Shown one piece after another: positions 41,357 to 49,294 of a DNA stretch of 64,000 bases. Numbering within the stretch: position 1 is the stretch's first letter; each line of letters starts with the position of its first letter. A model generated the notes under the pieces. That model had not been told where the DNA came from, did no database searches, and worked only from the letters and a program-made list of their open reading frames with translations. The translations under genes and the position numbers were made by a program. The DNA lies in assembly GCF_013112485.1 (NCBI RefSeq), contig NZ_JABFHG010000004.1, positions 351,755 through 415,754 of the forward strand. The letters are read 5' to 3'. Origin of the DNA: Roseicella sp. DB1501. GTDB taxonomy: Bacteria > Pseudomonadota > Alphaproteobacteria > Acetobacterales > Acetobacteraceae.

Positions 41357-42900
41357 AGGCGGGCTTCCGGCAGTCCATGTCCTGGCTGCACACCTGGGCC
41401 GGCCTGTTCTTCGGCTGGCTGCTCTTCGCCATCTTCCTGACCGGCACGCTCTCGGTCTTCGCGCATGAGATCACCGACTGGATGCAGCCGGAGCTGCGGC
41501 GGGTGGGCAGCGCTCCCCGGGCCGAGGCCATCGCCCGCGCCCAGGCCACGCTCGAGCGGGAGGCGCCGCAGTCGCGGCTCTGGCAGATCGCCCTGCCGCA
41601 TGCGGAGGATGAGCCGATCGAGATCCGCTGGCGGCACGGCAGCACGCGCGAGGCCCGCTTCCTCGACCCCGCGACCGGCGGGATCGTGCCGGTGCGCGAG
41701 ACCGAGGGCGGCGAGTTCTTCGTGGACTTCCACTACAGCCTGATGTCGAGGCCGGCCGGCATCTGGATCATCGCCGCGGTCAGCATCGGGATGCTGGCCC
41801 TGCTGCTCAGCGGCATCATCATCCACAAGCGGATCTTCCGCGACTTCTTCACCTTCCGCCCCGGCGCCCGGGCTCCACACCGCGCCTGGCTCGACGCGCA
41901 CAATGTCTGCGGCGTCCTCGCTTTGCCCTTCCACCTGATGATCACCTATACCGGCCTGGCGATCATGTTCAGCGTGACCATGCCGGTCGGGGTGCAGCTG
42001 CATTACGGCGGCTCCTTGGCCAGGCTGCGGGCCGATGTCGTGACGCCCTTCGAGCGCCCCGCCGCGCGGCAGCCGGCGCCGCTGCTGCCGCTGGCGCCGA
42101 TGGTGGAACAGGCCGAGGGCATCCTCGGGCCGGAGACGGCGGAGCTGGTGACGGTCTACAACCCCGGCGATGCCAATGCGGTGGTGGACGTCTTCCGCCG
42201 CACCGACGACCGCATCGCCGCCATCGCCGACCATGCCGCCTTCGAGGGCACGACCGGCCGGCATGTCGGCACCCAGGTGGCGTGGAATCCCTCGGCCTAT
42301 GTCTGGCGCGCCATGGTCGGGCTGCACCTGGCGCAGTTCGGCGGCGCGGCGATGCGCTGGCTCTACTTCCTCTCCGGCCTCGCCGGCTCCGCCATGATCG
42401 CCACCGGGCTGGTGATGTTCACCGTCAAGCGGATGGCGCGCCACGGCGCTGCCTCCCGCTTCGACCGGGCGGTGGCGCGGATCAATGTCGCGGCCGTGGC
42501 TGGGGTGGTCATCGCCTGCATCGCTTATCTCTGGCTCAACCGCCTGCTGCCGGCCGGCATGGCCGGGCGGGCGGGCTGGGAGATGGGCCTGCTGCTGCCG
42601 GTCTGGCTCGCCACGCTGCTGCATGCGGCGCTGCGGCCGCCGGCGCAGGGCTGGCGGGAGCAGTTCGGCCTCGCCGCCCTCCTCTGCCTCGCCTTGCCGC
42701 TGCTCGACCTCGCCACCGGGGGCAGGCCGTTCGCGGCCGGCCTCGCGGCGCTCGGTCCGGTCGAGGCGGTCGACCTCACCGCCTTCGGCTGCGGGCTCGG
42801 CCTCGCCAGGCTGGCCTGGTATCTGGCGCGGCAGCGCGCGGCCCCGGCCCCGCGGGCCCCGCTCGCGCGGCCGGCGGCGCTGCCGGGCCAGGCGCGGTGA
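41353..42900 (+). CDS. PepSY-associated membrane protein
   Basis: A 515-aa inner-membrane protein with a PepSY_TM organisation. The first membrane helix is WLHTWAGLFFGWLLFAIFLT with HTWAG, then the periplasmic domain, then DFHYSLMSRPAGIWIIAAVS, HKRIFRDFFTFRP and further helices near residues 195, 340 and 380-500. Related proteins reduce ferric siderophores or take part in iron uptake. It is translationally coupled on both sides. Confidence 0.85.
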   Translation: MKAGFRQSMSWLHTWAGLFFGWLLFAIFLTGTLSVFAHEITDWMQPELRRVGSAPRAEAIARAQATLEREAPQSRLWQIALPHAEDEPIEIRWRHGSTREARFLDPATGGIVPVRETEGGEFFVDFHYSLMSRPAGIWIIAAVSIGMLALLLSGIIIHKRIFRDFFTFRPGARAPHRAWLDAHNVCGVLALPFHLMITYTGLAIMFSVTMPVGVQLHYGGSLARLRADVVTPFERPAARQPAPLLPLAPMVEQAEGILGPETAELVTVYNPGDANAVVDVFRRTDDRIAAIADHAAFEGTTGRHVGTQVAWNPSAYVWRAMVGLHLAQFGGAAMRWLYFLSGLAGSAMIATGLVMFTVKRMARHGAASRFDRAVARINVAAVAGVVIACIAYLWLNRLLPAGMAGRAGWEMGLLLPVWLATLLHAALRPPAQGWREQFGLAALLCLALPLLDLATGGRPFAAGLAALGPVEAVDLTAFGCGLGLARLAWYLARQRAAPAPRAPLARPAALPGQAR

Positions 42901-43235
42901 TCCAGGCCATGCTGCTCGCCATGCTGCTCTGGGCCTTCGCCGGCTTCGCGGCGCTCAGCTTCGCCATGGACCGGCATCACCAGCAATTGCGCGGGCGGAT
43001 GCCCTCGCCGGGCCTGCGGCTGGCGCTGCGGCTGCTGGGCTACGCCGGCCTCCTCCTCGCCCTGCTCGCCGCCGCCGCGCATTGGGGCTGGGGCATGGGC
43101 TTCGTCGCCTGGTTCGGCGCCCTCTCGATGGGCGGCTTCCTCGTGGTGCTGCTGCTGCCCTACGCGCCGCGCGGCCTGGCCGTGCTCGGCCTGATCGCCC
43201 TGCTCGCGCCGGTCGTGGCGGGATTGCTGAGCTAG
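42897..43235 (+). CDS. DUF3325 membrane protein
   Basis: A 112-aa protein with four membrane helices (LLAMLLWAFAGFAALSFAMD, and others to SGLLS). The GTG at 42,897 overlaps the PepSY stop as GTGA. DUF3325 is the usual third partner after DUF3649 and PepSY in siderophore clusters. A longer frame extends upstream, but it is on top of the PepSY gene. Confidence 0.78.
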   Translation: MIQAMLLAMLLWAFAGFAALSFAMDRHHQQLRGRMPSPGLRLALRLLGYAGLLLALLAAAAHWGWGMGFVAWFGALSMGGFLVVLLLPYAPRGLAVLGLIALLAPVVAGLLS

Positions 43236-43338
43236 CGGGCATGCCGGACCGCCCTTTCCTGGCGCGGCCATGACCGGCCGCTCACTTGCAACCGCGGGCC
43301 ATTCGCACCTAGATGCCCGCCCGCCCCCGAGGACCCGG

Positions 43339-43644
43339 ATGACCGACACTGCCGCGCTCGCCGCCGCGCCTGCCGACCAGGAGGAGGGGACCGCCTGCCT
43401 CGGCACCGCGGCCGTCGGCTATCGCGGGATCATCCGCGGCATCCGCGTGCCCGGCGACGCGCAATTGCCGCGGGCCGAGCTGGAGCGGCGCCTGCTGGAG
43501 CTCGGCTTCATCGAGGGGGCGCGGGTCGAGATCCTGCACCAGGGCTTGTTCGGCCGCGATCCGATCGCGGTGCGGGTGAACGGCATGACGATCGCCCTGC
43601 GGCGGCGCGAGGCCGTGGCCATCCTGGTCGACGCCAGCCTGTGA
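43339..43644 (+). CDS. feoA: FeoA ferrous iron transport regulator
   Basis: A 101-aa FeoA with the SH3-like core LPRAELERRLLELGFIEGAR and GRDPIAVRVNGMTIALRRRE. It assists FeoB in Fe(II) uptake. The start at 43,339 is the last plausible one before the core. feoB follows 11 bases later. The ATTCGCA upstream at 43,301 looks like half a Fur site. Confidence 0.86.
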   Translation: MTDTAALAAAPADQEEGTACLGTAAVGYRGIIRGIRVPGDAQLPRAELERRLLELGFIEGARVEILHQGLFGRDPIAVRVNGMTIALRRREAVAILVDASL

Positions 43645-43655
43645 AGTAGCGGCCC

Positions 43656-45575
43656 ATGAATCAGGTCACCCAGATCCAGCAGCCGCTCCGGGTCGCGCTG
43701 GTGGGCAATCCCAACAGCGGCAAGACCGCGCTGTTCAACGCCCTGACCGGCAGCCGTCAGCGCGTGGCGAATTATGCCGGCGTCACCGTCGAGCGGAAGG
43801 AGGGCAGCTTCGCCACCCCGGAAGGGCGACGGATCAGCCTGCTCGACCTGCCCGGCACCTATTCGCTGCGCGCCCGCAGCCCGGACGAGGTGGTGACCCG
43901 CGACACCATCCTCGGCACCCAGCTCGGCGAGCGCATGCCCGACCTGCTGATCTGCGTGCTGGATGCGACCAATCCCCGCCTCTCGCTGCGGCTGGTGCTG
44001 GAGCTGAAGCGGACCGGGCGGCCGATCCTGCTCGCGCTCAACATGTTCGACATCGCCCGCCATCGCGGCATCGACATCGATGTCGAGGGCCTCTCGGCGG
44101 CGCTCGGCCTGCCGGTGGTGACCTCGGTCGCGGTGCGGCGCGCCGGCACCGAGGCGCTGCTGGCGAAGCTCGACACCCTCGCCGCCGCGGCCGCCCCCGC
44201 CGCCGCCGAGGCGACGCACCAGGCCTGGACGCCGCCGGATGCGGCCGAGCTGCGGGAGCTGCAGCGCGAGGCGGATCGCATCATGGCCGCGACGGTGCGG
44301 ACGCCGCGCCGGCCGGACACGCTGACCAACCGGCTGGACGCGGTGCTGCTGCATCCGGTGGCCGGGCTGCTGATCCTGCTGGCCGTCCTGTTCCTGATGT
44401 TCCAGGCGGTGTTCAGCTGGGCCGAGCCGGCGATGGACCTGATCGAGGCCGCCTTCGATGCGCTCGGCAGCGCGACCGATGCGCTGCTGCCGGATGCCGG
44501 CGCCCTCGGCCTGCTGCGCAGCTTCCTGCATGACGGGCTGATCTCGGGCGTCGGCAGCGTGCTGGTCTTCCTGCCGCAGATCCTGATCCTGTTCCTCTTC
44601 ATCCTCCTGCTGGAGGATTTCGGCTACATGGCGCGGGCCGCCTTCCTGATGGACCGCATCATGGGCGGCGCCGGGCTGCATGGCCGCGCCTTCATCCCGC
44701 TGCTCTCCTCCTTCGCCTGCGCCATCCCCGGCATCATGGCGACGCGCGTCATCGACAGCCGGCGCGACCGGCTGGCGACGATCCTGGTCGCGCCGCTGAT
44801 GACCTGTTCGGCGCGTATCCCGGTCTATACGCTGATCATCGGCGCCTTCATCCCGAACCAGGCGGTGGGGGAGGGGGCGCTCGGCTGGATCGGGCTGCAG
44901 GGGCTGGTCATGTTCGGCCTCTACGCCGCCGGCATCGCCAGCGCGCTAGCCATGTCCTTCGTCTTCCGCCGGCTGCTCTGGCGGCGCACGCCGACCGAGC
45001 CCTTCATGCTGGAGCTGCCCGACTACAAGCTGCCGCGGCTGCGCAATGTCGGCCTCGGCCTCTGGCAGCGGGCGGTCGCCTTCCTCCGCCGCGCCGGCAC
45101 CATCATCCTGGCGATGATGATCGTGGTCTGGTTCCTCGCCTCCATGCCGCCGGCGCCCGAGGATGCGACCGATCCGGCGATCGACTACAGCTTCGCCGCC
45201 ATGATCGGCCGCACGGTCGAGCCGATCTTCGCGCCGATCGGCTTCAACTGGCAGATCAGCATGGCGCTGATCCCCGGCATGGCGGCGCGCGAGGTGGCCG
45301 TCGCCTCGCTCGGGACGGTCTATGCGGTGGCCGATGCCGAGGAGGAGCCGACGCAGCTCAGCGAGGCGCTTTCCTCGCGCTGGAGCCTTGCCACCGCGCT
45401 CGCCTTCCTCGCCTGGTACGTCTTCGCCCCGCAATGCGTGGCAACCCTCGGCGTGATCCGGCGCGAGACCAACAGCCGCGCCTGGATGTGTTTCAGCTTC
45501 GGCTACATGGTGGTGCTCGCCTATGTCGCCGCCTTCGTCACCTATCAGGGGGCGCGGCTGCTCGGCCTCGGCTGA
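43656..45575 (+). CDS. feoB: FeoB ferrous iron transporter
   Basis: A 639-aa FeoB. The N-terminal G domain has G1 GNPNSGKT (17-24), DLPGTYSL (G3) and NMFD (G4); the membrane domain carries two gate motifs with conserved Cys, including SSFACAIPGIMATR and LMTCSARIPVY. Length is close to the shorter FeoB forms, which lack long C-terminal FeoC-like parts. It takes up Fe(II) through the inner membrane. Confidence 0.94.
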   Translation: MNQVTQIQQPLRVALVGNPNSGKTALFNALTGSRQRVANYAGVTVERKEGSFATPEGRRISLLDLPGTYSLRARSPDEVVTRDTILGTQLGERMPDLLICVLDATNPRLSLRLVLELKRTGRPILLALNMFDIARHRGIDIDVEGLSAALGLPVVTSVAVRRAGTEALLAKLDTLAAAAAPAAAEATHQAWTPPDAAELRELQREADRIMAATVRTPRRPDTLTNRLDAVLLHPVAGLLILLAVLFLMFQAVFSWAEPAMDLIEAAFDALGSATDALLPDAGALGLLRSFLHDGLISGVGSVLVFLPQILILFLFILLLEDFGYMARAAFLMDRIMGGAGLHGRAFIPLLSSFACAIPGIMATRVIDSRRDRLATILVAPLMTCSARIPVYTLIIGAFIPNQAVGEGALGWIGLQGLVMFGLYAAGIASALAMSFVFRRLLWRRTPTEPFMLELPDYKLPRLRNVGLGLWQRAVAFLRRAGTIILAMMIVVWFLASMPPAPEDATDPAIDYSFAAMIGRTVEPIFAPIGFNWQISMALIPGMAAREVAVASLGTVYAVADAEEEPTQLSEALSSRWSLATALAFLAWYVFAPQCVATLGVIRRETNSRAWMCFSFGYMVVLAYVAAFVTYQGARLLGLG

Positions 45576-45709
45576 GCCGCCCGCGCCGAGGGCCTGCCGC
45601 GGGCCACTGCCAGGATCGTGAGGGCGGCTCCCGTCTTGCAAGCGCGAATCACTCGCAATAACCATGGTGGTGCCGCCAGCACCAGGTGGCTGCGGGAGAG
45701 TGCCGAGCC
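45576..45709. other. Gap with a Fur-like operator before the second PepSY gene
   Basis: The reverse complement of 45,643-45,658 reads TTGCGAGTGATTCGCG, close to the other operators. No gene. Confidence 0.55.
45643..45658 (+). promoter_or_regulatory. Fur-like operator
   Basis: CGCGAATCACTCGCAA, about 50 bases before the PepSY start. Confidence 0.55.
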
Positions 45710-46912
45710 GTGTCAGACCCGATCCCAAGCGCCTTCCGCCCGGTCCCGCCGGCCTCGGTGGCCGCCCCCGGGGCAGCCCCCATGGCCGAGGCGCCGCCCC
45801 GGCGCGCCGGGGCAGCCCGCAACAGCCTTCGGACCTGGTCGCGGATCCACACCTGGTCGAGCCTGATCTGCACCCTGTTCCTGCTGCTGCTCTGCCTGAC
45901 CGGCCTGCCGCTGATCTTCCACGAGGAGATCAACCACCTGACCGGCGCCGAGGTGGAGGCGCCGCCGATGCCGCCCGGCACGCCGCGCGCCGATCTCGAT
46001 GCCGTGGTCGCGGCGGCGATGGCGCGGCGGCCGGGGGAGGTGGTGCAGTACCTGATCTGGGAGGAGGATCCCGACATCCTCCGCCTCAGCATGGCGCCGA
46101 GTCCGACCGCGCCGGCGGATCAGCTCACCGGCGTGCTGGTGGATGCGCGCACCGCCCAGGTGCTGGCCGAGCCGCGCGACCGCGAGGGCTTCATCTACTG
46201 GATGTTCCGCCTGCATGCCGACCTGTTCCTCGGCATCCCCGGCAAGCTCTTCCTCGGCGCGATGGGCATCCTCTTCGTCCTGGCCATCGTCTCCGGCATC
46301 ATGCTCTACGCGCCCTTCGCCCGGCATGGCCGCTTCGGCACGGTGCGCAGCGGCCGCAGCGCCCGGCTCCGCTGGCTCGACCTGCACAACATCCTCGGCG
46401 TGGTGACGCTGAGCTGGGCGCTGGTGGTGGGCGCGACCGGCGTGGTGAACACGCTGGCCGAGCAGGTGATCGCGCTGTGGCGCTTCGACCAGCTCGCCGA
46501 GATGGTCGCCCCCTGGAAGGGCCAGCCACCGACCGAGGCGCCGGGCTCGGTGCAGACGGCCGTCCGCGCGGCGACAGCGGCGGCGCCCGGACGGGAGCCC
46601 TTCTTCGTCGCCTGGCCGCAGACGCCGCTTTCCAGCGCGCATCACTACGCGGTCTTCCTGCGCGGCGACCGGCCAGCGACGCATCGCCTGCTGACTCCGG
46701 CGCTGGTCGATGCCGCCACGGGCCAGCTCACCGCGATGCGGGCGCCACCCTGGTACGTGCAGGTGCTGCTGCTGTCGCAGCCGCTGCATTTCGGGGATTA
46801 CGGCGGGCTGCCGCTGAAGATCGCCTGGGGCGTGCTCGACCTGGTGACCATCATCGTGCTCGGCAGCGGGCTGTGGCTCTGGCTGCGGCGCCGGCGGGAG
46901 GCGAGGGCATGA
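45710..46912 (+). CDS. PepSY-domain inner-membrane protein (second)
   Basis: About 400 aa. The first membrane helix follows WSRIHTWSSLICTLFLLLLC. Then come EEINHLTGAEVEAPP, IYWMFRLHADLFLGIPGK, HNILGVVTLSWALVVGATG and the final helix WGVLDLVTIIVLGSGLWLWL. I chose GTG 45,710, with GGGAGAG about ten bases upstream; a GTG at 45,686 gives a longer N-terminus. It resembles PiuB-like proteins that act in iron and siderophore use. It overlaps the next small gene (ATGA). Confidence 0.83.
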   Translation: MSDPIPSAFRPVPPASVAAPGAAPMAEAPPRRAGAARNSLRTWSRIHTWSSLICTLFLLLLCLTGLPLIFHEEINHLTGAEVEAPPMPPGTPRADLDAVVAAAMARRPGEVVQYLIWEEDPDILRLSMAPSPTAPADQLTGVLVDARTAQVLAEPRDREGFIYWMFRLHADLFLGIPGKLFLGAMGILFVLAIVSGIMLYAPFARHGRFGTVRSGRSARLRWLDLHNILGVVTLSWALVVGATGVVNTLAEQVIALWRFDQLAEMVAPWKGQPPTEAPGSVQTAVRAATAAAPGREPFFVAWPQTPLSSAHHYAVFLRGDRPATHRLLTPALVDAATGQLTAMRAPPWYVQVLLLSQPLHFGDYGGLPLKIAWGVLDLVTIIVLGSGLWLWLRRRREARA

Positions 46913-47079
46913 AGGCGCGGGTCTGGCGGGCGCCGGCGATCCTCGCCTTGCTGTCGGGGGCCGCGCTGGTCGCGGGGCTGCTCGGCGACGGCCTGTGGGA
47001 TGTGATGGCCAGCCTTGGCCTGCTGCTGCCGCTGCTCGCCGCCTGGTGGTCCGGGCGGCGCGGCGTGCGAACCTCCTGA
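46909..47079 (+). CDS. Small membrane protein downstream of PepSY
   Basis: A 56-aa protein, MKARVWRAPAILALLSGAAL at the start, with two hydrophobic segments (8-26 and 31-48). The ATG overlaps the PepSY stop. A small partner in this place is typical of these operons; family unknown to me. Confidence 0.6.
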   Translation: MKARVWRAPAILALLSGAALVAGLLGDGLWDVMASLGLLLPLLAAWWSGRRGVRTS

Positions 47080-47190
47080 CGCCGCGCTCGCGGCCGGCCG
47101 CCGCCTCGACGAATCGCGCCTGCCGGACCCGGCCTCGCATCGTCGCAGGATGCGGGCGAGTGGCGATTCGCCTCCCGGCCGTCTCCCCTG

Positions 47191-47292
47191 GACCATGATC
47201 CGCCCGCACAGGGTCGCGGATCATGGTCCAGGCCGTTGTCTGATCGCGTGAGTCACGCTTTCTGGTGAGTCCGCCTCAAGCGATCACGCTCT
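47191..47292. repeat. Interspersed repeat, copy 1
   Basis: About 100 bases that recur at 58,391-58,491 with roughly 85% identity by eye. The left part is a 13-14-bp perfect inverted repeat (GACCATGATCCGC / GCGGATCATGGTC), the right part ends GCGATCACGCTCT. Probably a genus-specific intergenic repeat or transcript end. Confidence 0.75.
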
Positions 47293-47403
47293 GGCGGGTA
47301 CCCAACCAGCTCCGTTTAAGGTGATAGCGGTCGCGAAGGGCCGTGCCACCGCATCCGCGCGGGCGTGGCGGCCGATGCCGCCGGCGATCCGGCTAAAATG
47401 CAG

Positions 47404-47420
47404 TTGCGACGCATTCTCAA
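47404..47420 (+). promoter_or_regulatory. Fur-like operator
   Basis: TTGCGACGCATTCTCAA, 38 bases before the next gene. Confidence 0.6.
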
Positions 47421-47458
47421 TTGACTTAGCACAGCGAGGTCCCCGACGGAGACCAAGC

Positions 47459-47992
47459 ATGGGCCATGTCACCTCCTTCGCGCCACGCGTCCTTCGCGGC
47501 TACCCGACCATGGTGGCGGCGCTCGACGAGCCGGAGGCTCTGGTGCTGCGCTGCATCCGTTCCTGGGTCGCCGAGCTGCGGCGCGCCGCCGAGCCGCTGC
47601 CGCGCCTGCACCGGATGCTGAGCGCTGCCGGCGCCCCGGACGCCGCCGCCTCCATCGACATGCTGATGCATGTGGTCGCGCGCACCGCCTGCCGCCCGGT
47701 CGGCATCGGCTGTCCCTGCTGCGCCGGCCTGGCGCCCGACGAGCAGCGGCTGCTGCACGCCGCCCGCCTGGCCCAGGGCTGGGAGGCGCGCCTCGCCGAG
47801 GAGGTCCTGCGCGACGGCCTGCTCACCGCCGAGGGCGCCGCCTTCGCCCAAGGGCCGCTGGTCGGCCTCGGCCGGGTCCTCGGCCGCGCCGGCCTGCGGC
47901 TGCGCGCCCGCTCCCTGACCGGGCTGGCCGAGGCGATCGAGCTCGGCGGCGCCAGCGCCTGGACGCCGCCCAACCCCGTCACGCTGCACTAG
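47459..47992 (+). CDS. Unknown Cys-motif protein A (paralogue of 48,365-48,871)
   Basis: A 177-aa cytoplasmic-looking protein. After a helical N-terminus comes GIGCPCCAGLAPDEQRLLHA (about residues 80-99), where CPCC and APDEQRLL match CRCQELSADEETLL of the neighbouring gene. The two align from about residue 30 onward. GGAGA six bases before the ATG at 47,459 supports the start. It lies under a Fur-like operator in the heme region, so it may bind iron or heme; that is inference. Not a family I recognise. Confidence 0.7.
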   Translation: MGHVTSFAPRVLRGYPTMVAALDEPEALVLRCIRSWVAELRRAAEPLPRLHRMLSAAGAPDAAASIDMLMHVVARTACRPVGIGCPCCAGLAPDEQRLLHAARLAQGWEARLAEEVLRDGLLTAEGAAFAQGPLVGLGRVLGRAGLRLRARSLTGLAEAIELGGASAWTPPNPVTLH

Positions 47993-48079
47993 GGCGGATC
48001 GCCCGAAGGTGTGGATCTGCCCCGAAAACAACGAAGCGACGCATTCGCCGTGAGCACACATCAACGGAAGGGTCCAAGC

Positions 48080-48319
48080 ATGCTGTGTCACCGCTCCCTT
48101 GGCACTGCCACCCTGGTCACGCTCATGGCGGTCGGCCGATCCGACGCGCCCGTCCCGGCCGGCTGCATCGAGGCGCTCGACGAATGCGAGGCCTGGAGCT
48201 GGCAGGCCGTGCGGTCGGATGGCGCCACGCCCCGCCGTGCCGCCGCGCGCCGCCGCGCCGCGCCGACCCCATCGGGGGCGGCGGAGACCGCCCCGGGCCG
48301 CGAGCGCCTCGGCACCTGA
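48080..48319 (+). CDS. Small possible exported protein
   Basis: A 79-aa frame, MLCHRSLGTATLVTLMAVGR at the start, with a weak signal-peptide-like segment, a conserved-looking CIEALDECEAWSWQAV and a basic tail. A purine-rich GGAAGGG lies ahead of the ATG. It sits between the two Cys-motif genes. Only moderately convincing as a gene. Confidence 0.45.
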   Translation: MLCHRSLGTATLVTLMAVGRSDAPVPAGCIEALDECEAWSWQAVRSDGATPRRAAARRRAAPTPSGAAETAPGRERLGT

Positions 48320-48364
48320 CCGCAGGGCCCGCGCCCCGCCATCGCCCCGAAGCGAGAGACCGCC

Positions 48365-48871
48365 ATGTCCCAGACCCTGCATCTCGGCATCCGTCAGGAG
48401 CGCGCCCTGGGCGAGCTCGTCCAGGAGGAGCGCTTCGTCGTCGCCGCCCTGCGCGCCTGGTCGGCCGGCCGGCATCCCGCCGGGCTGCCGCTCTCCGAAG
48501 CGGGCATGTCCGATTGGCGGTCGCTCTTCGGCAAGGCCGGGATCGCCCCGGTGGGCGCCTATGGCTTCGACCAGCTTCTCTCCGTGCTGATGCGCCGCAG
48601 CCCGCACCCGCCGGAGATCAAGGCCTGCCGCTGCCAGGAGCTGAGCGCCGATGAGGAGACGCTGCTGGCGCTGGTCGGCACCCTGCAATGCGGCGATGTC
48701 TTCGGCTCGGTCGGCGCGCTCTGCACCTGGCTGCCAGAGACGACGCTCTCCCTTGCCCTGCGCGGCGGTCAGAGCTTCGCCGAGCAACTGCTCGCCGCCG
48801 ACATCGTGCTGCCGGGCGGACCGGTCGGCGCGCCGGAGGCCGGGGAGGGGCCAGGCATGCTTCTCGGCTGA
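48365..48871 (+). CDS. Unknown Cys-motif protein B (paralogue of 47,459-47,992)
   Basis: A 168-aa protein. KACRCQELSADEETLLALVG (about residues 88-107) is the counterpart of the CPCC motif of protein A. The preceding helical stretch (WRSLFGKAGIAPVGAYGFDQ) also aligns. It precedes hemP on the same strand. Function unknown; position suggests a role in heme uptake or iron sensing. Confidence 0.7.
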   Translation: MSQTLHLGIRQERALGELVQEERFVVAALRAWSAGRHPAGLPLSEAGMSDWRSLFGKAGIAPVGAYGFDQLLSVLMRRSPHPPEIKACRCQELSADEETLLALVGTLQCGDVFGSVGALCTWLPETTLSLALRGGQSFAEQLLAADIVLPGGPVGAPEAGEGPGMLLG

Positions 48872-48892
48872 GAGCATTCCGCCTCGCTGTTA

Positions 48893-48907
48893 TGCGAATG
48901 AGAATAA
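48893..48907 (+). promoter_or_regulatory. Fur-like operator
   Basis: TGCGAATGAGAATAA, about 72 bases before hemP; reverse complement TTATTCTCATTCGCA. Confidence 0.55.
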
Positions 48908-48978
48908 ACTGCAAATCAAGTCCGAAACCATTCTGATGTCCGGCGTCGTGGCACGCCCGACCAAGCTGGAGACGAAGC

Positions 48979-49224
48979 ATGTCTGGCAGGATCCCGGAAA
49001 CTGAGCTGCGTCGCACCCCCATGCCGGGCGCGGGACCGACGGGGGTGGGACCGACGGGCGCGCGCCCGCCGCGCTGGGCGGCGAGCGGCCCGGCCGTGGC
49101 GCAGGCGCCCGCCGTCAGGAGCACCGACCTGCTGCATGGCGGCCGCGAGCTCGTCATCTGGCATGGCAGCGAGGCCTATCTGCTGCGCGTCACCGCCAAC
49201 AACAAGCTGCTCCTGACCAAGTAG
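48979..49224 (+). CDS. hemP: HemP hemin uptake protein
   Basis: An 81-aa HemP/HmuP protein. The C-terminal domain reads STDLLHGGRELVIWHGSEAY, then LLRVTANNKLLLTK, the usual family ending. HemP regulates heme receptor expression in alphaproteobacteria and beta relatives. The N-terminal 45 residues are proline-rich and probably disordered. It is first in the hmu operon after a Fur-like site. Confidence 0.85.
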   Translation: MSGRIPETELRRTPMPGAGPTGVGPTGARPPRWAASGPAVAQAPAVRSTDLLHGGRELVIWHGSEAYLLRVTANNKLLLTK

Positions 49225-49294
49225 CGCGGCGGCCGAGCCAGCCCTGCCGGAAGCAACCCGGCGACGCGCCAGCCAAGGCCCTGCGATCTTCCGG

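Larger units (their letters stand above)
47080..47458. other. Intergenic stretch with repeat copy 1 and a Fur-like operator
   Basis: Contains the repeat at 47,191-47,292 and the operator at 47,404-47,420. No gene. Confidence 0.55.

Noticed and set aside
43283..43308. Full Fur-like operator before feoA
   Set aside because: Only one half (ATTCGCA) fits; the other half is not convincing.
47426..48877. 483-aa open frame on the minus strand
   Set aside because: Antisense to three forward genes, with low-complexity Gln/Arg/Gly-rich sequence.
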